Source: Puccinia triticina | Taxonomy: Eukaryota; Basidiomycota; Pucciniomycetes; Pucciniales; Pucciniaceae | Reading direction: 5' to 3' | DNA length: 64,000 nucleotides | NCBI RefSeq assembly: GCF_026914185.1 | Contig: NC_070559.1 | Span: forward strand, 5,244,001-5,308,000 | Shown: positions 10,911-21,680 of the stretch, piece after piece | How positions within the stretch are numbered: position 1 is the first letter of the stretch | Layout: each line of letters begins with the position of its first letter | Notes under the pieces: model-generated | What the model saw: the letters and a program-made list of their open reading frames with translations, nothing else | Database searches by the model: none | Told to the model about the DNA's origin: nothing | Translations under genes and position numbers: made by a program

Positions 10911-12348
10911 GCACAAGTACAATTATCGCACAGTCTGCATCTTCCGCAGCGCCCACAGACACTTTGCAGATGGCAGCCATTTGCAGGGGTTTCTTGAATG
11001 CAAAGGCTGCACGAGGTGGCTGTGGGCGGGTTGTGAAGAGATGAGCCTGTGGTGGATTCGGGAGGACGTCAATGGACCATGTTGCTCTGGGCGGTGAACC
11101 TGAGGACCAAAGGGAGACCGCGCGCCTCAGCTCCAGGGCGAAGCGAGGCGGACACACCTTCAGCGAGTGAGGATTCTGCTCGCATGGACGAGCCGTCCCG
11201 CGGGACGAATGCGCCCGTGCCTGCTTGGCCCGAGCAGCACACCGCCGCAACCCACAGCGCTGCCAGGCTCATGAATGGAGGCCGCATTGCATCTACTTCT
11301 GTGATGAACAGGTTGTTGTTTGCAGCAATAGAGCCGAGCTGGGTGGAATTGTAGTAGGCTGGCGTTCTGAGGATGGCGGACAATGATGCTGAGGATAGCG
11401 GGACAATGATGCTGAGCTTGTAGGCTCTATTTATATCCTATGGTTCGCCATGGCCTCTTATTTCCGAATGAGGTGGCCATGAAACACCGCCACTCGGGCG
11501 GAGCACTTTCCCCGCCAGGTTCTGGCACAATCACGAGCCGAAACTTGGAGAACCGCTTCATGAGGGTGTTTCATAGGATCCCTCGCCAGCCTTCCTTCCA
11601 ACCGGCTCGATAAGGCTGGGAAGCGGGCGAATGGATTGGATCCCCGGCCGCTAACCCCAACCGTGATTCTCACCTCGGGGAAAACTTCAGTCCCCAATCG
11701 ACTGATCCCCGGAATCTTCTTGATGTAAGTCTAACTTTGACCCAAGTGCAGACACGATTTTATTCTTCCCACTCCTGATGTAGCTTCATTATGCATAACT
11801 ACCTGTTTTTTTTCCTTCTCGGCCCTACGGAAGCCGTTGGCTGTACTAGTCACCTGACAACGTGATTTCCCGAATCCTAGGGACTTAGCGAAGTTCGGCG
11901 CCATGGGGCCGCTTGCGATCCCAGGGCGCCGGACGGCTGCCGAACCGAATGGGCGTCCCCCTGCCGGTCCGTCCCAGTGACCATGACGGCCCGATGGCGG
12001 TAAGGCCTGTTTGCGTCGCGGGCTGACCTCACCTTGGTGGCCCCAAGCCAGGTGGTGACCCGGGATGTGCGTCGGGGGACGTCCATAACCGGTGGCATCC
12101 CTGTGTATGACAGGATACTGGATAGGCGCCACCGTAACTCTGGATCATCGTTGCGCACTCCTTGGCGCCTGTACTGCAGGGGCGCCGTCTGGGCGATGGG
12201 CTTTTTCTCGATCTGCCTCGCTGGGTAGTCATGTCAGCGCTGGCGGACTGCCTTGTCCGAAAACCGAGTGGTTCCTTCTCGTCATGGGTCCACATAAAAC
12301 CTCTCCGGATCTTCTCATTTGGTCGGCTCCTTAATCACCTCCTCCCCA
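10911..12348. other. Intergenic, no supported gene
   Basis: GC content is moderate and several overlapping open frames occur on both strands, but none shows a family motif. A short direct duplication (GGACAATGATGCTGAG) sits at about 11377-11415. Confidence 0.45.
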
Positions 12349-13171
12349 ATGATGTTCAGCTCCAAGATCAGTGAAATTCTTTTTCGCTTAGCTATTCTGG
12401 GACCTCTGGTCACCACCATTGATGGCGAAGCAAAGTTCACCCTTCCCAAGAATTTACTATCACCGCCAACGGATCCTGTTCGTCATGCCACGGTCGACAT
12501 CCAATGCGGGAACAACTACGGCACGTACCCAATGGGCAAAGGTTGGGTCTGTGAGCCTCCAATAATTTCCATCTGTTTCTTGATCTTTACTGACCAAATC
12601 CCTATCTTTGCTCGCAGCATGCACAAATTATGGCGCATGGCAATACAGATGTAAGGAAGAATCGTGTTACGTTGGACAAGATCGAACTAAGTGTAAGTCA
12701 TTCCTCAGTATTCACTGAGCAATATTGTATGCCACACACAAAAAGAAACTCACATTCATAGGGTGACTTTTATGTACAATTGAAATCATCCAGTGGCTTC
12801 CAAGGAGCTCTACTTCTACGACTGCCAACGGCTAGGAATTGAAGAACTTCTTCCAAGGATACTGGCTGTGAGATACAAAGCGGCAAACCTGGCTGGTGCC
12901 ATCGGTCAGTCATTCAGAACTACTGCGAGGATCCTATGTGGTCACTTATACCGTAACACTTCTCCAATAGAAATTATGGATACAAATGGCCAGGAATATA
13001 GCTGCCGATGGGTAAAGCCTACAGATCCGGGGAACGTCAGAGCTTGTAAGTGGAGGACTTTCTTTGGTTGTTGCAGGAAATTGACAGATCTCATTCCTTC
13101 TTGCAGCATGCTCACATTGTGAGGAGCACCGTTTCCTCTTTCCAATTCCTCCTCAAAGGAGCGAACTGTAA
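12349..13171 (+). CDS. Small secreted cysteine-rich protein, candidate effector
   Basis: Four exons: 12349-12541, 12618-12692, 12794-13045 and 13107-13171, giving 194 aa. Introns of 76, 101 and 61 bp have donors GTTGGG, GTAAGT and GTAAGT and pyrimidine-led CAG acceptors. All phases close and the last exon ends in TAA 13169-13171. The N-terminus has a hydrophobic core (ILFRLAILGPLVTTI) typical of a signal peptide, with the start at tandem ATGs 12349/12352. The mature part has scattered cysteines (IQCGNNYG, ACTNYG, RCKEESCY, YDCQ, ILCGH, YSCRW, SCSHCEEH) likely to form disulfides. I recognise no domain. Secretion, small size, cysteine content and location in repeat-rich DNA fit rust candidate secreted proteins; any role in the host is inference. 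Confidence 0.75.
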
Positions 13172-14341
13172 GGGAAATCCCACACCACAAACCCTCATAA
13201 TTTTGCCAAAAAATAAAGTGGTTAAAGTAATTGTTTAAAAAATCAAATTCACATATTATTAGAAGACAATTTTTTCCCTTTGGATTTCACATCCTCCCCC
13301 CACTGAATTTTCTACACTTTACTTTTGTCCGAAATCCATGCTGATGACTCATTTCTGTGTAGTTCTTTAGCTTAGCTTTGTCGTTTCCATTTCTTTATGT
13401 TTTTCATACTTCTCTTTTCTATGTTTTTTTTTTGCTCTTGTTTTGCCTTTCCATCCCTGAATTTGTGTCCAAAAAACATCAATACATCTGCTTAAGTCTC
13501 CAAGTTTCAGTTTTGCAAATGGGAGGGAAAACAAAATTATGAGGAAAGATTGTAAATCTAATTCTGCATATAAGACACTATAGGAGGCCTCTGGCAGCAT
13601 CTCGGAATGAAGGGGAAGGACAACAGAGGATTTAGAGGCAGCAGCAACTCTTCAAGCTCCAACTCAACACACATATCAAGGTTAGCCTTAGACTTGATCT
13701 TGTGGATGATCCCAGGGATCAACTTGTTGGTGCGCCACATTGAGTCCACAAATTCTTGCAGGATTAGCCAATATCTTTGGCACATGAAAATTCATGCGCC
13801 CATCCAAAGCCCCTAAGCATTGATCCACAATCATCAACACACTGGCAACCAGTCTTTCCCGGCACGGGTCATAATCACCGTTGTCATTGCTCCAGAGACA
13901 GCAGGAACATGATCCGCAGTGAGTTGCAAGCACATCTCAAGGAAATTGTAAGCAAATTTTGAACTTGTGGAAAAAAATGTGCACCAGTGTTAGTAACACT
14001 GGTTGTTACTGTCATGGGCCATGTGTGTCCGCCAAAAGAAACTTGCCACAGCAATGAAATCACACCTCCTAATCCAATCTCCTCTTTGAAAACATCAGTG
14101 ATTAGAGCTCAGCCCCATGCTCATCAGAAACTGTTGAGATGATTGCAGCAGGCTTTCTGAGGGGGGTTCACTTAAGGCTGGGTTTGAAATAAGTCATCAA
14201 AACCATCACCTGCAGCTTTCACTTATCCTGAGAAAGCTACAAGGTTCTGGTGGGCAGCTCCCCTTTGGAAGCAATTCACCTTGCATAAACCTTCCTGAAG
14301 GCTGCATGAGCACATAAAATCAGCAGTGGATTTTTGTCAAT
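13172..14341. other. Intergenic with decayed minus-strand coding traces
   Basis: At 13560-13930 the minus strand shows fragments in different frames (QCLGALDGRMNFHVP, then QEFVDSMWRTNKLIPG). The LDG motif is reminiscent of PIF/Harbinger-like transposases, but the frames are broken and the match is too weak to name. A related left end of the MITE at 14342 begins near 14160. Confidence 0.35.
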
Positions 14342-14588
14342 AGGGGGTTCACGTTAGCCTGATTTCAAAATCAGTCAAAAAACCTTGTTAAAAATTGATG
14401 GCTGCTCATGCAGGTCTATGCAAGGATATTCTAGAAAATAAATAAAGTTCTCAGCAAGACCTCCCCTTTAAAGGCCTTGCTGAAGGGAATGCTTATGCAG
14501 TATTTTTTTTAGTTTATGCAGGAAGCGTGCATGAGATTTGAAACCATCCGTGACAAGCAGCCAAAATCAGGCAAACATGAACCCCCCT
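14342..14588. mobile_element. MITE with about 25-bp terminal inverted repeats
   Basis: A 247-bp element. The left end AGGGGGTTCACGTTAGCCTG matches the reverse complement of the right end (AGGGGGGTTCATGTTTGCCTG) with few mismatches. It is flanked on both sides by AAT, a 3-bp target-site duplication (14339-14341 and 14589-14591). There is no coding capacity. Confidence 0.75.
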
Positions 14589-14867
14589 AATCATTGCTGC
14601 TCTTTGCAGCTATTGACAGGCACATGTCAGCTGCATGGTCTCATAAATTTTAAAAGTAAAGTTTGTTGAAAGTTAGGTGTCAAGTTGTTTGGATCTTCTA
14701 GCTACATGTGCTTAAAAAAGTTTAAAGGCAAAGTTTGCCTAAAGTCTGGTGCAAGGTTCAAATTAAAGTTAATTGGCACATAGTGAAACCAGAAAAATTG
14801 TGAAAAATGCAACAGTTCAACTTATGCAAAAGCTTGTCTGCCCAGGCAAAAAAACAGTTGGAACCAA

Positions 14868-15507
14868 CAGATCAGAAGTCAAGCAAACCATATCTTTATG
14901 TAGAGGTATTTAATTCAAGACAGGAGAGCAGACAGCTGACTAGCATTCATTCACAAACCTTGATATTGGAAAGAGTACAAACTTCCCAAGTGATGAAACA
15001 TGGACTTGGTTTAAAATTGGGTGCCTTTTTTGACAGTCCCTTCCCAACAGCAAATTGCGGAAAAAGGTGTACATATGTACATATGCCCAGGCAAAGAGTT
15101 GGGACCCAAAAGGACCCAAATATCAAAATTCAAACAAATCACATCGTTCTGTCAGTGGAAACCTTAACTCAAGACCAATGAGGTCAGCTGACTGGCAAGT
15201 TGTTCGCAAACCTTGAGTATAGAAAGAGTGCACACTCTCCGAGCGATTAACCGTGGACTTGGTGTAAAATTTCGTGCATTTATCGAAAGTCCCTCTCGTT
15301 CGATTGCAAGTCTTACACATGTATAAGTCCGGGCTCCGCATAGAGTCGGAACTGAATGATCAGAAGTCAAACAAATCACATCTTTCTGTAGAGACACTTG
15401 AACCCAAGACGGGAGAGCTCGGCTGACTCGCAATGTATTCGGAAAATCTTAATAGAAAAAGTACAGGTTTCCCGAGCGATTAAACGTGGACTGGGTTTAA
15501 AATCTCT
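14868..15507 (+). repeat. Three-unit tandem repeat upstream of a secreted-protein gene
   Basis: Three diverged copies of a unit of about 235-250 bp start near 14868, 15127 and 15359. Shared landmarks in order are CAAACAAATCACATCTTTCTG, an ACTCAAGAC block, GGTCAGCTGACT, AACCTTGATA...AAAGAGT, and GTGGACTTGGTTTAAAAT. The array ends about 270 bp before the start codon of the small secreted protein at 15776, so it lies where promoter elements would be. Confidence 0.7.
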
Positions 15508-15775
15508 AAACTCAGATAGATCCAAGGCACTTGAATCCGGATTCACCCATCAGCCTGAGGTCTGCCAATACGTATAAATGTCTCACTGATTGTTTGATTT
15601 TCGAAGACTCCAGAGTCCCAGCTCATCTTCGGCCAGTCACGGTAAACTGCCTTCATTTCCCAGACTTCTACTGGCTCATCAGTCACCCAAATTGGCCCGT
15701 AAAGTCACTGGCCTAGCCTCCAAGTCGTATACAGAGCACTAGCCAAATTCCTTGATCTTCAATCGTATCCTCTGA

Positions 15776-16117
15776 ATGCTGCTGTTCCAGAAGTCTCGCC
15801 GTGGAAAACTTCCTTGGCTTTTCTCCCTCAGCTTGGCCCTTTTAACGCAGACACTGGGTACAACAGCGATTGAAGTGATCCAATGTGGAAAGTGCAATCT
15901 AAGCGTGACTGGTGAGTCGTCAACGATGCCGTGCCCGAAGTTGAAGAAATGTGGAATCCACACGTGCGGGAACATGAATCGATCTGCAACTGCCTGGAGA
16001 TGCACTTGTGGTTGGTATAAATCCAAACCGACTGGCACATGCAATCAGTGTGGGGCCGAGTGTGCTTGCAAGGTATCCACAGACAGTTATACCAAAAAAC
16101 TTTCCAGACAAGGTTAG
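15776..16117 (+). CDS. Small secreted Cys/His-rich protein, candidate effector
   Basis: A single open frame of 113 aa begins at ATG 15776. A basic N-terminus is followed by a hydrophobic stretch (LPWLFSLSLALLTQTLG), a good signal peptide. The mature part is about 80 residues with eleven cysteines in CxxC pairs (QCGKC, PCPKLKKC, HTCG, RCTCGW, TCNQC, ECACK), suggestive of metal binding or dense disulfide bonding; spacing resembles a treble-clef or RING-like finger but I cannot assign a family. The stop TAG lies inside GTTAGT, a donor form used by other genes here. An alternative ending therefore splices 16113-16222 and terminates three codons later after a CACACCAG acceptor. Upstream lies the three-unit tandem repeat. 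Confidence 0.7.
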   Translation: MLLFQKSRRGKLPWLFSLSLALLTQTLGTTAIEVIQCGKCNLSVTGESSTMPCPKLKKCGIHTCGNMNRSATAWRCTCGWYKSKPTGTCNQCGAECACKVSTDSYTKKLSRQG

Positions 16118-16840
16118 TAAAACAGATCTGGTTCTTATCTATGTATGTTGAAAGTGTTTGAAATCTGGACAATATGTGTCAATGAATTCCTTTCTCCATG
16201 GGATGCTCATATTTCACACCAGATCTCTAGAGTTTCAGTGGCTGTAAAATATGACATTCTACAATTTAAAAATGCATTTCTCTGCATAAAAGATGTAAAA
16301 TTGAGGGCTAATACTGATTGAGTGAACATCTTGACATCTTCTCATAGCATCATCCAGCCATTGGGATTGGGAGTAGAGCTGATCAACACAATATATTCAA
16401 GCAATTCAAATGTTTTCAGGAATCACTATCACAGAAAACTCAAGTCCACACATTTTATTCTTTATACAAGTGTTAACTTTTAACTTAGTATATTTAGACT
16501 CAGCATGTAAGCAAGTCAAGGAATATTACTACTTGGTATTCACTTACCCCTTCCCCTAAGTGTGTCAGTGAGACTGTTCAACTTCAGTTCAACTTCAAGT
16601 CTTTTTTCTCATACTCTTTTTCATAACCTAAGTAGTTATTATTTCTTCACAGATCACCAGAGATCATGATCACTCCTCTGCAACAGATTCACCATCACAT
16701 CCATCATTCATATCTAGTTTATGATACTTGTTAAATTGCATTCATTCTTCTCATTTCTTAATGGTATCAGGAATTCAAAAAATGAAACTATGAAATTTAC
16801 CGTTTTGGCACATCATTCCAAGATGAAACTTTCATAAAAT
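16118..16840. other. Intergenic, nothing recognised
   Basis: AT-rich, no coding or repeat signal beyond scattered short motifs. Confidence 0.5.
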
Positions 16841-17221
16841 TCAGGATGTAAACGGGTTGGTTTTGGGTTGCAAAACAGCGCCCAAACCCAACCCAAAATT
16901 TAGCGCGGGTTGGGTTAGGTCGTGGCAGATTTGAAAATATGCTGCCCAAACCCAACCCAACCCAACATCATACTATTTTGGGTTGGGTCTTGGGTCAACC
17001 CAACCTACTAGGCACCAAAAGCCCCCAACTTGACTGTTGGAGGAGTCTTAGTTGGGTTGCAGACTGACCTGATTAGAAAATAGGCTGCCCAAACCCAACC
17101 CAACAATTTTACAAGTTGGGTTTGGGTCATGTCATTTTCTTTAAGAATGTGCCCAAACCCAACCCAAAACCCAACAGGTATTGGGTTTGTTTTGGGTTGA
17201 CCCAACCCATTTGCACCCTGA
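16841..17221. mobile_element. AACCC-rich foldback element
   Basis: The ends are inverted repeats (TCAGGATGTAAACGGGTTGG at the left; reverse complement TCAGGGTGCAAATGGGTTGG at the right). The 381-bp interior is made of alternating CCCAACCCAA and GGGTTGGGTT blocks, so the whole element can fold on itself. There is no coding capacity. The CCCAA units are not the fungal telomere repeat. Confidence 0.65.
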
Positions 17222-17492
17222 AATAGAATTGAAATTTTGAATTTTTGGGCAGAGGATTGACTGGTACCAGTTTTTGCCATTTGGGCACTCCATACAAACA
17301 TGTTGTATTTTCCCTGCATGTATAGTGGTTAAAACTTCAGAGACATTCTATAACCGCTCCTCATAAATCAGTTGCAATTTTTTGAAATTGCTTCACTTCA
17401 TCCAATTTTATTGAATTCACACAATCATGGCACCTCAGAGCATCTCCAACGGATAGGGTTGTTGACGCCATGGGGTGAGGCGCGCCAAGATG

Positions 17493-17505
17493 CCCCCCCC
17501 CCCCC
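17493..17505 (+). repeat. Poly-C tract
   Basis: Thirteen consecutive C residues followed by TGGGGCCCC; a likely length-variable site. Confidence 0.9.
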
Positions 17506-17644
17506 TGGGGCCCCAAAAATCTCAAGAACTGGGGTTGGCGTGCACCTGACTTACCTGTGAAAGTAGGGTAAGTCACCCAGGAACCCACTTTGAGAGAATG
17601 TTGCAACAGCAGTGCCTGCCACAGGAAGATGTGCCAGCTTACAG

Positions 17645-17860
17645 TACCAGGGGGGAATGTGTGGCACTCTCTAGAGAGTGCCATACCATATTTTCTTTCT
17701 GTAACCCTTTCTGATATCACCTGTTCAAACATGTTTGATTTTGGCTTCAAATAATTTGATGCTATGTTCAACTGAGGCTGAACTTTGATCAAACCAATGG
17801 TGGCCACAGTCACACTGTTAATTGAGTGGAGGTTACATCCACTCCACGGTTGGCGCACAT
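17645..17860 (+). repeat. Ty3-type polypurine tract and LTR remnant
   Basis: CCAGGGGGGA followed by TGTGTGGCACTCTC, containing the perfect palindrome GGCACTCTCTAGAGAGTGCC at about 17662-17681. This matches the minus-strand boundary near 2400-2440. TGGCGCACATTGGGA at about 17850 resembles a primer-binding site just after an LTR end. Having a polypurine tract on one side and a PBS-like site on the other is odd for a solo LTR. Confidence 0.45.
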
Positions 17861-19049
17861 TGGGATTCTACACCAACAGGGTTGTACTGGCAAATATATT
17901 CAGGGTTTGGACTCCCCTCTGCCAATTCAGGTTCAGTTTCATCACACTCATTTGTCTATGTTTTCTTTGGTTCTCTCTTTTTCTGGTTATGTTTTACTTT
18001 TCTCTCTCACTCCTCTTGTCTTTCCTATGCTCTGTGAGCTGCCTCCGCTTTGGGAGTTCTGTTCTCTGGCTGTTGTTTGGTTTTGGATTGTTGCATGGTG
18101 GTTGTGTTGGTTTTTCTGTTTGTTTTTGGTGCCTTTTTGTTGTCATAGCAGCAGAAATTTGTGTCAGACACAAGGGTCAGGCGCACACTGCTCATCCCTA
18201 TACTGTATTTCAAGTTCTGCTAGAGCAAGTACAAGGTCCCCCATGAAATTCCATCCAAATCCAAGGAGGATACCCTGATTTTCTGAGAATTATTGATCCT
18301 GAACCTGAATCTTCCTGAGTTTGGCCAAGTTTTTGAGCCTATTCACTGATCCCTTTCCACATCTCTGACCTCCAATCCTGCAATCTTCATAGTTTGAACC
18401 TTGTGCCTCCCTTCTCTGCCTCTCTGAAATTTTCTTTGGCTGGGTATACTCAGTTCAGCTCAGTTTTTATTTCTGATAGAGATGGTCACTTTGAATCCAG
18501 AAACCTGTGCATGTTTGGATACCCGCGAACTGTTTTAGTCTTTTCTGGAAATCCGCATCCGCATCCAACAGCGGATACCCGCCCCTCAAAACCCGCTTAT
18601 CAATGTTTGGTGTACAGGGGCACGTACACCAAGAAACCCGGTCCTCAGTATTTGAAAGGGTTTGAATGGAATTGAAAACCAGCTCCAACTTGACTCTATT
18701 TATTTCTGGAACTATTTTAGAACACATTTACAACTACCCTGCAAAGCAATGGATGACTTCCCGTCATCATTTAGAGAGCTCTAGATGCCTCTCTAAATCC
18801 TAAATTAAGACACCTATCAAAAACTCAACCAGTGCACATGAAAGTAATGAACTGTAGGGCTAGGAAAACATTTCCCTTTTTGTCGAAAATTAAGGATTTG
18901 GGTGTGTAAATTGAGATCTGGGAGGCTCCCAGACTCGATGGGAAGTCCTCCAATATAGAATACTTGGCAGAAACAGGGGATTTTCCATTCAAATGATGTA
19001 TTCCAATTTATCATGAGTTTCATAAATTCCAAAAAGTCCAAGATATTTC
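17861..19049. other. Repeat-derived intergenic DNA
   Basis: Contains the second copy (18770-18960) of the dispersed repeat described at 10635 and a CCGCATCCGCATCC-rich segment near 18550. Open frames at 17785-18280 overlap in all phases and show no motif. Confidence 0.45.
18770..18960 (+). repeat. Dispersed repeat, copy 2
   Basis: Same block order as 10635-10856 (ATTTAGAGAGCTCTAGATGC ... CTGGGAGGCTCCCAGACTCGA), lacking the extra hairpin arm. Confidence 0.7.
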
Positions 19050-19059
19050 AATGTGTCAC

Positions 19060-19440
19060 AAAAACATGCACCTCTACGTTTGTGTGACACATTCTCTTGG
19101 CATGATATGTCTGTGTGATGGTTTACATGTCACACAAATGTGCGTGTGTATGTTTGTGTGACACAATCACTGCCAGAATAATTGGCTGGGCTGAGTTTAT
19201 CCCAGTTAAACTGGGATGCACTCAAACAATTTAAACTTGGGTGATCTCAACTGATGAAATATAAATCCAAGGTACCCCCCTTGGGTTTATATTTGGTTGG
19301 TTGAGATCAACCAATTTTAAATCGGTTGAGTGCATCCCAGTTAAACTGGGATGACTTCAACCCAGCCAAATATGCTGGCCGTGAATGTGTCACACAAACC
19401 TGCACATTTTATATGTTTGTGTGAAAGTTGGCCCCTCAGC
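19060..19440. repeat. GTTTGTGTGACAC repeat block interrupted by a MITE
   Basis: The words GTTTGTGTGACAC and GTGTCACACAAAC recur in both orientations on each side of the MITE at 19168-19383, so the MITE inserted into a pre-existing inverted TG-rich repeat. Confidence 0.6.
19168..19383. mobile_element. CACTG-ended foldback MITE, copy A (216 bp)
   Basis: Starts CACTGCCAGAATAATTGGCTGG and ends CCAAATATGCTGGCCGTG. The two halves are inverted repeats of about 90 bp around a central AAGGTACC...CCTTGGG. It is flanked by AAT on each side (19165-19167, 19384-19386), a 3-bp duplication. An equally long copy lies at 27062-27277 in the opposite orientation. CACTR ends with 3-bp duplications match the CACTA (CMC) superfamily. 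Confidence 0.8.
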
Positions 19441-20094
19441 CAACGCAAGCCAAAGTCAAACTGCTACCAGAGCAACATCAGACCTCCAGCAGTCTCACTA
19501 CACTCCATCCTAAGTTTTAACCATGTGTAATAGAAACAATTTTAGAGGAGCTTGAAGCTTTTTGGTGTGCACCCTGAAAATAAATAAAAAAACATCTTCA
19601 GAGAAACCTACTGGGTATGGGCTTACAAAGAGGTCAAAAATCATGATCATCAAAACATGAGGAACTTTGGTATAGATTGAGGATCAAGTAAACCTTAAAA
19701 TTGACTTGGCCTTGTTTCCAGCATAGGTATGGCATAAATTTTACACATACATTACACATTACATCTAAGTAGTATTGTTCCAGGTCTTATCAGGTTATGT
19801 TGTGGCAGATGTAAAATTGCCTTCAAACCAGCATCCAACTGATATCCATCCAAATCTATGACAGAACTCCCCCAGCTTCAAGTACTGAGAATTCCTGCAG
19901 AGCAGAGATTCCTCAGTTCAGAATTTACCCAGCCCATTACTCTTTTGGCCTTCAATACCATCAAATACTACAACCAGGGCTTTCTGGATTCCTTTCCTTT
20001 TTATTATCATTATTCCCCTTCACAGCTCAACCTTGCCAATACCGGATAGGTTTGAGCTGCACACACGCGCTGTACCTACACTAGACCTGAGACT

Positions 20095-20234
20095 TGTTGT
20101 ATCTATCACGTTCCACAGCTTCCTCCCATTTGGGGAATCCGGGGAGATCCTCACACTCTCCCCATCTAGAAATCTACATGGTTTGCAGTTGCACCTATAG
20201 ACACAAACCTTCTCTCCCGACAACAATCATAACA
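20095..20234 (+). repeat. Diverged solo LTR related to the Ty3 LTR at 63265
   Basis: Begins TGTTGT and ends CATAACA. It shares with the 63265-63452 LTR the segment around CCGGGG..GATCCTCAC and CCCCA.CTAG.AATC in the same order, but is shorter (140 versus 188 bp). Confidence 0.5.
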
Positions 20235-20606
20235 CTCTCTTCCCTCATCTTAGGAGTCATTAGACTTTGGTTGCAGAATCCAACCAGCCCCTCCAGATGG
20301 AGGCTGTCATTGGAGGCGTGGTTTTTCTCTTCCTGCTAAAAAGGCAAAGTGGTTGTGATTTGCTGTTAGTCAGCCGTTACCCGTTAAGTTTTGTGTAAGG
20401 TACCATCACTTTAGAGACGCGCCCTGACAGCGCACAAATAGCGGGAATAAAGTGTTTTGGCACTGCATTATTTTATAGCAAAAGTGTGGCTTTTTGCATT
20501 CTGTGAGCTACATTTAGACGTAGTGCAGCGTGTTGTGGCTGTGCTACCAATTTTTGGCAGGGGTACGAAGCGGGTACTCAGTGAGTACCCGCTTTGTACT
20601 CACTGC

Positions 20607-20706
20607 CACTGTGAAAAAAACTCAAGAAACTGCTGTCAATTGACATGCAATATTACCAAGGCGCCTTTGTAATATTGCAAGTCAACTGGCAGCAGTTTTC
20701 ACAGTG
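20607..20706. mobile_element. CACTGTG foldback MITE, copy 1 (100 bp)
   Basis: Starts CACTGTGAAAAAAACTC and ends GCAGTTTTCACAGTG. The arms include CCAGTTGACAT-type sequence around a central AAGGCGCCTT. It is flanked by TGC on both sides (20604-20606, 20707-20709). A second copy is at 31507-31627. Confidence 0.8.
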
Positions 20707-21508
20707 TGCTCTGCGCTGAAACGGGCGCTTTTTGTCACGCAGTGTACTAGCCTTTCACCGTTGGCACTGAGACTGCAGTATTCTTGAAGAAACAAAATGC
20801 CTGCCTCAGTGGCCAGCCCTGTCAGTGTAAGTCCCAACAAAATACTTAGCACACCCACAATATGAGATTTGAAGATGAAGGCTATACAATATATTGTACT
20901 TGAGCTTTAGCACCAAGCAAAGGAACGATTCGCGTGGGGTGATCCACGACAAAAACACAATTGTATCAGCACCGCAACGTTACCAAGGGATTGTAGTTGC
21001 ATTTTTGGTGCTATGTGACGCATGACGCCAGTCGTCCGACTCTCTTGTCAATATTCAAAGCTGAATACTGCTGAGAGAAGGGCAAAATAATGCGTCATTC
21101 CAATTCGCTCCACCCTCCAGCAGCTAAAGATTAGAATGGCATCCAACAGAAATCTATGCATCAACTGCTATCACCCGACCTCACTTTCCCCTGAGACGGA
21201 AATTACGCGCGAAAATAATTTCTCTCCGCGAATGCAACCGGGACACATCAATCCAAATATTGGATGTTTATCCAAAGATACGGGGACATAAAGCAAAGTG
21301 TCGATGTTCTGTTGCACTGCTGAGCACGTACAAGCACATATTATGTGTGGTGCAGTGTCTACTTATTGTTGGACTGAGGTTCTAGAAGAGCTAACAAAAG
21401 TAATGGCTCCACTTTACATCTTGCCTGACTGAAGTGGTTTCTCTCACTCTCAGACTCTCAGTCGTCGTCGCTTGGGTCTAGGCGTACGAGTACCACCTGA
21501 TCTAAAGG
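20707..21508. other. Intergenic upstream of the HPt-like gene
   Basis: No conserved coding frame. Includes a compact inverted repeat just before the MITE (GCGGGTACTCAGTGAGTACC near 20570). Confidence 0.45.
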
Positions 21509-21517
21509 TATAAATAA
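21509..21517 (+). promoter_or_regulatory. TATA box candidate
   Basis: TATAAATAA lies 164 bp before the proposed ATG at 21681 of the HPt-like gene, in a CT-rich promoter context. Confidence 0.45.
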
Positions 21518-21680
21518 TACTCCAGTGGGACTTGAAACATTTTTCCCCCATCCAAGTCACTCACTTCCCTCCAACTCCCCCGAACAATATACTCACATAC
21601 CTATTACATCTATACAACTCCATCCGCTTTCAAGAACCCCTCCTTTTCCCCTCACAACAAAATTATACCACAATAATAAA

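Noticed and set aside
13560..13930. PIF/Harbinger transposase gene
   Set aside because: Only an LDG-type motif and a short Trp-Arg segment in different frames; too weak to call.
16841..17221. Internal telomere-like repeats
   Set aside because: Units are CCCAA/CCCAAA in both orientations, not CCCTAA, and bounded by inverted repeats.
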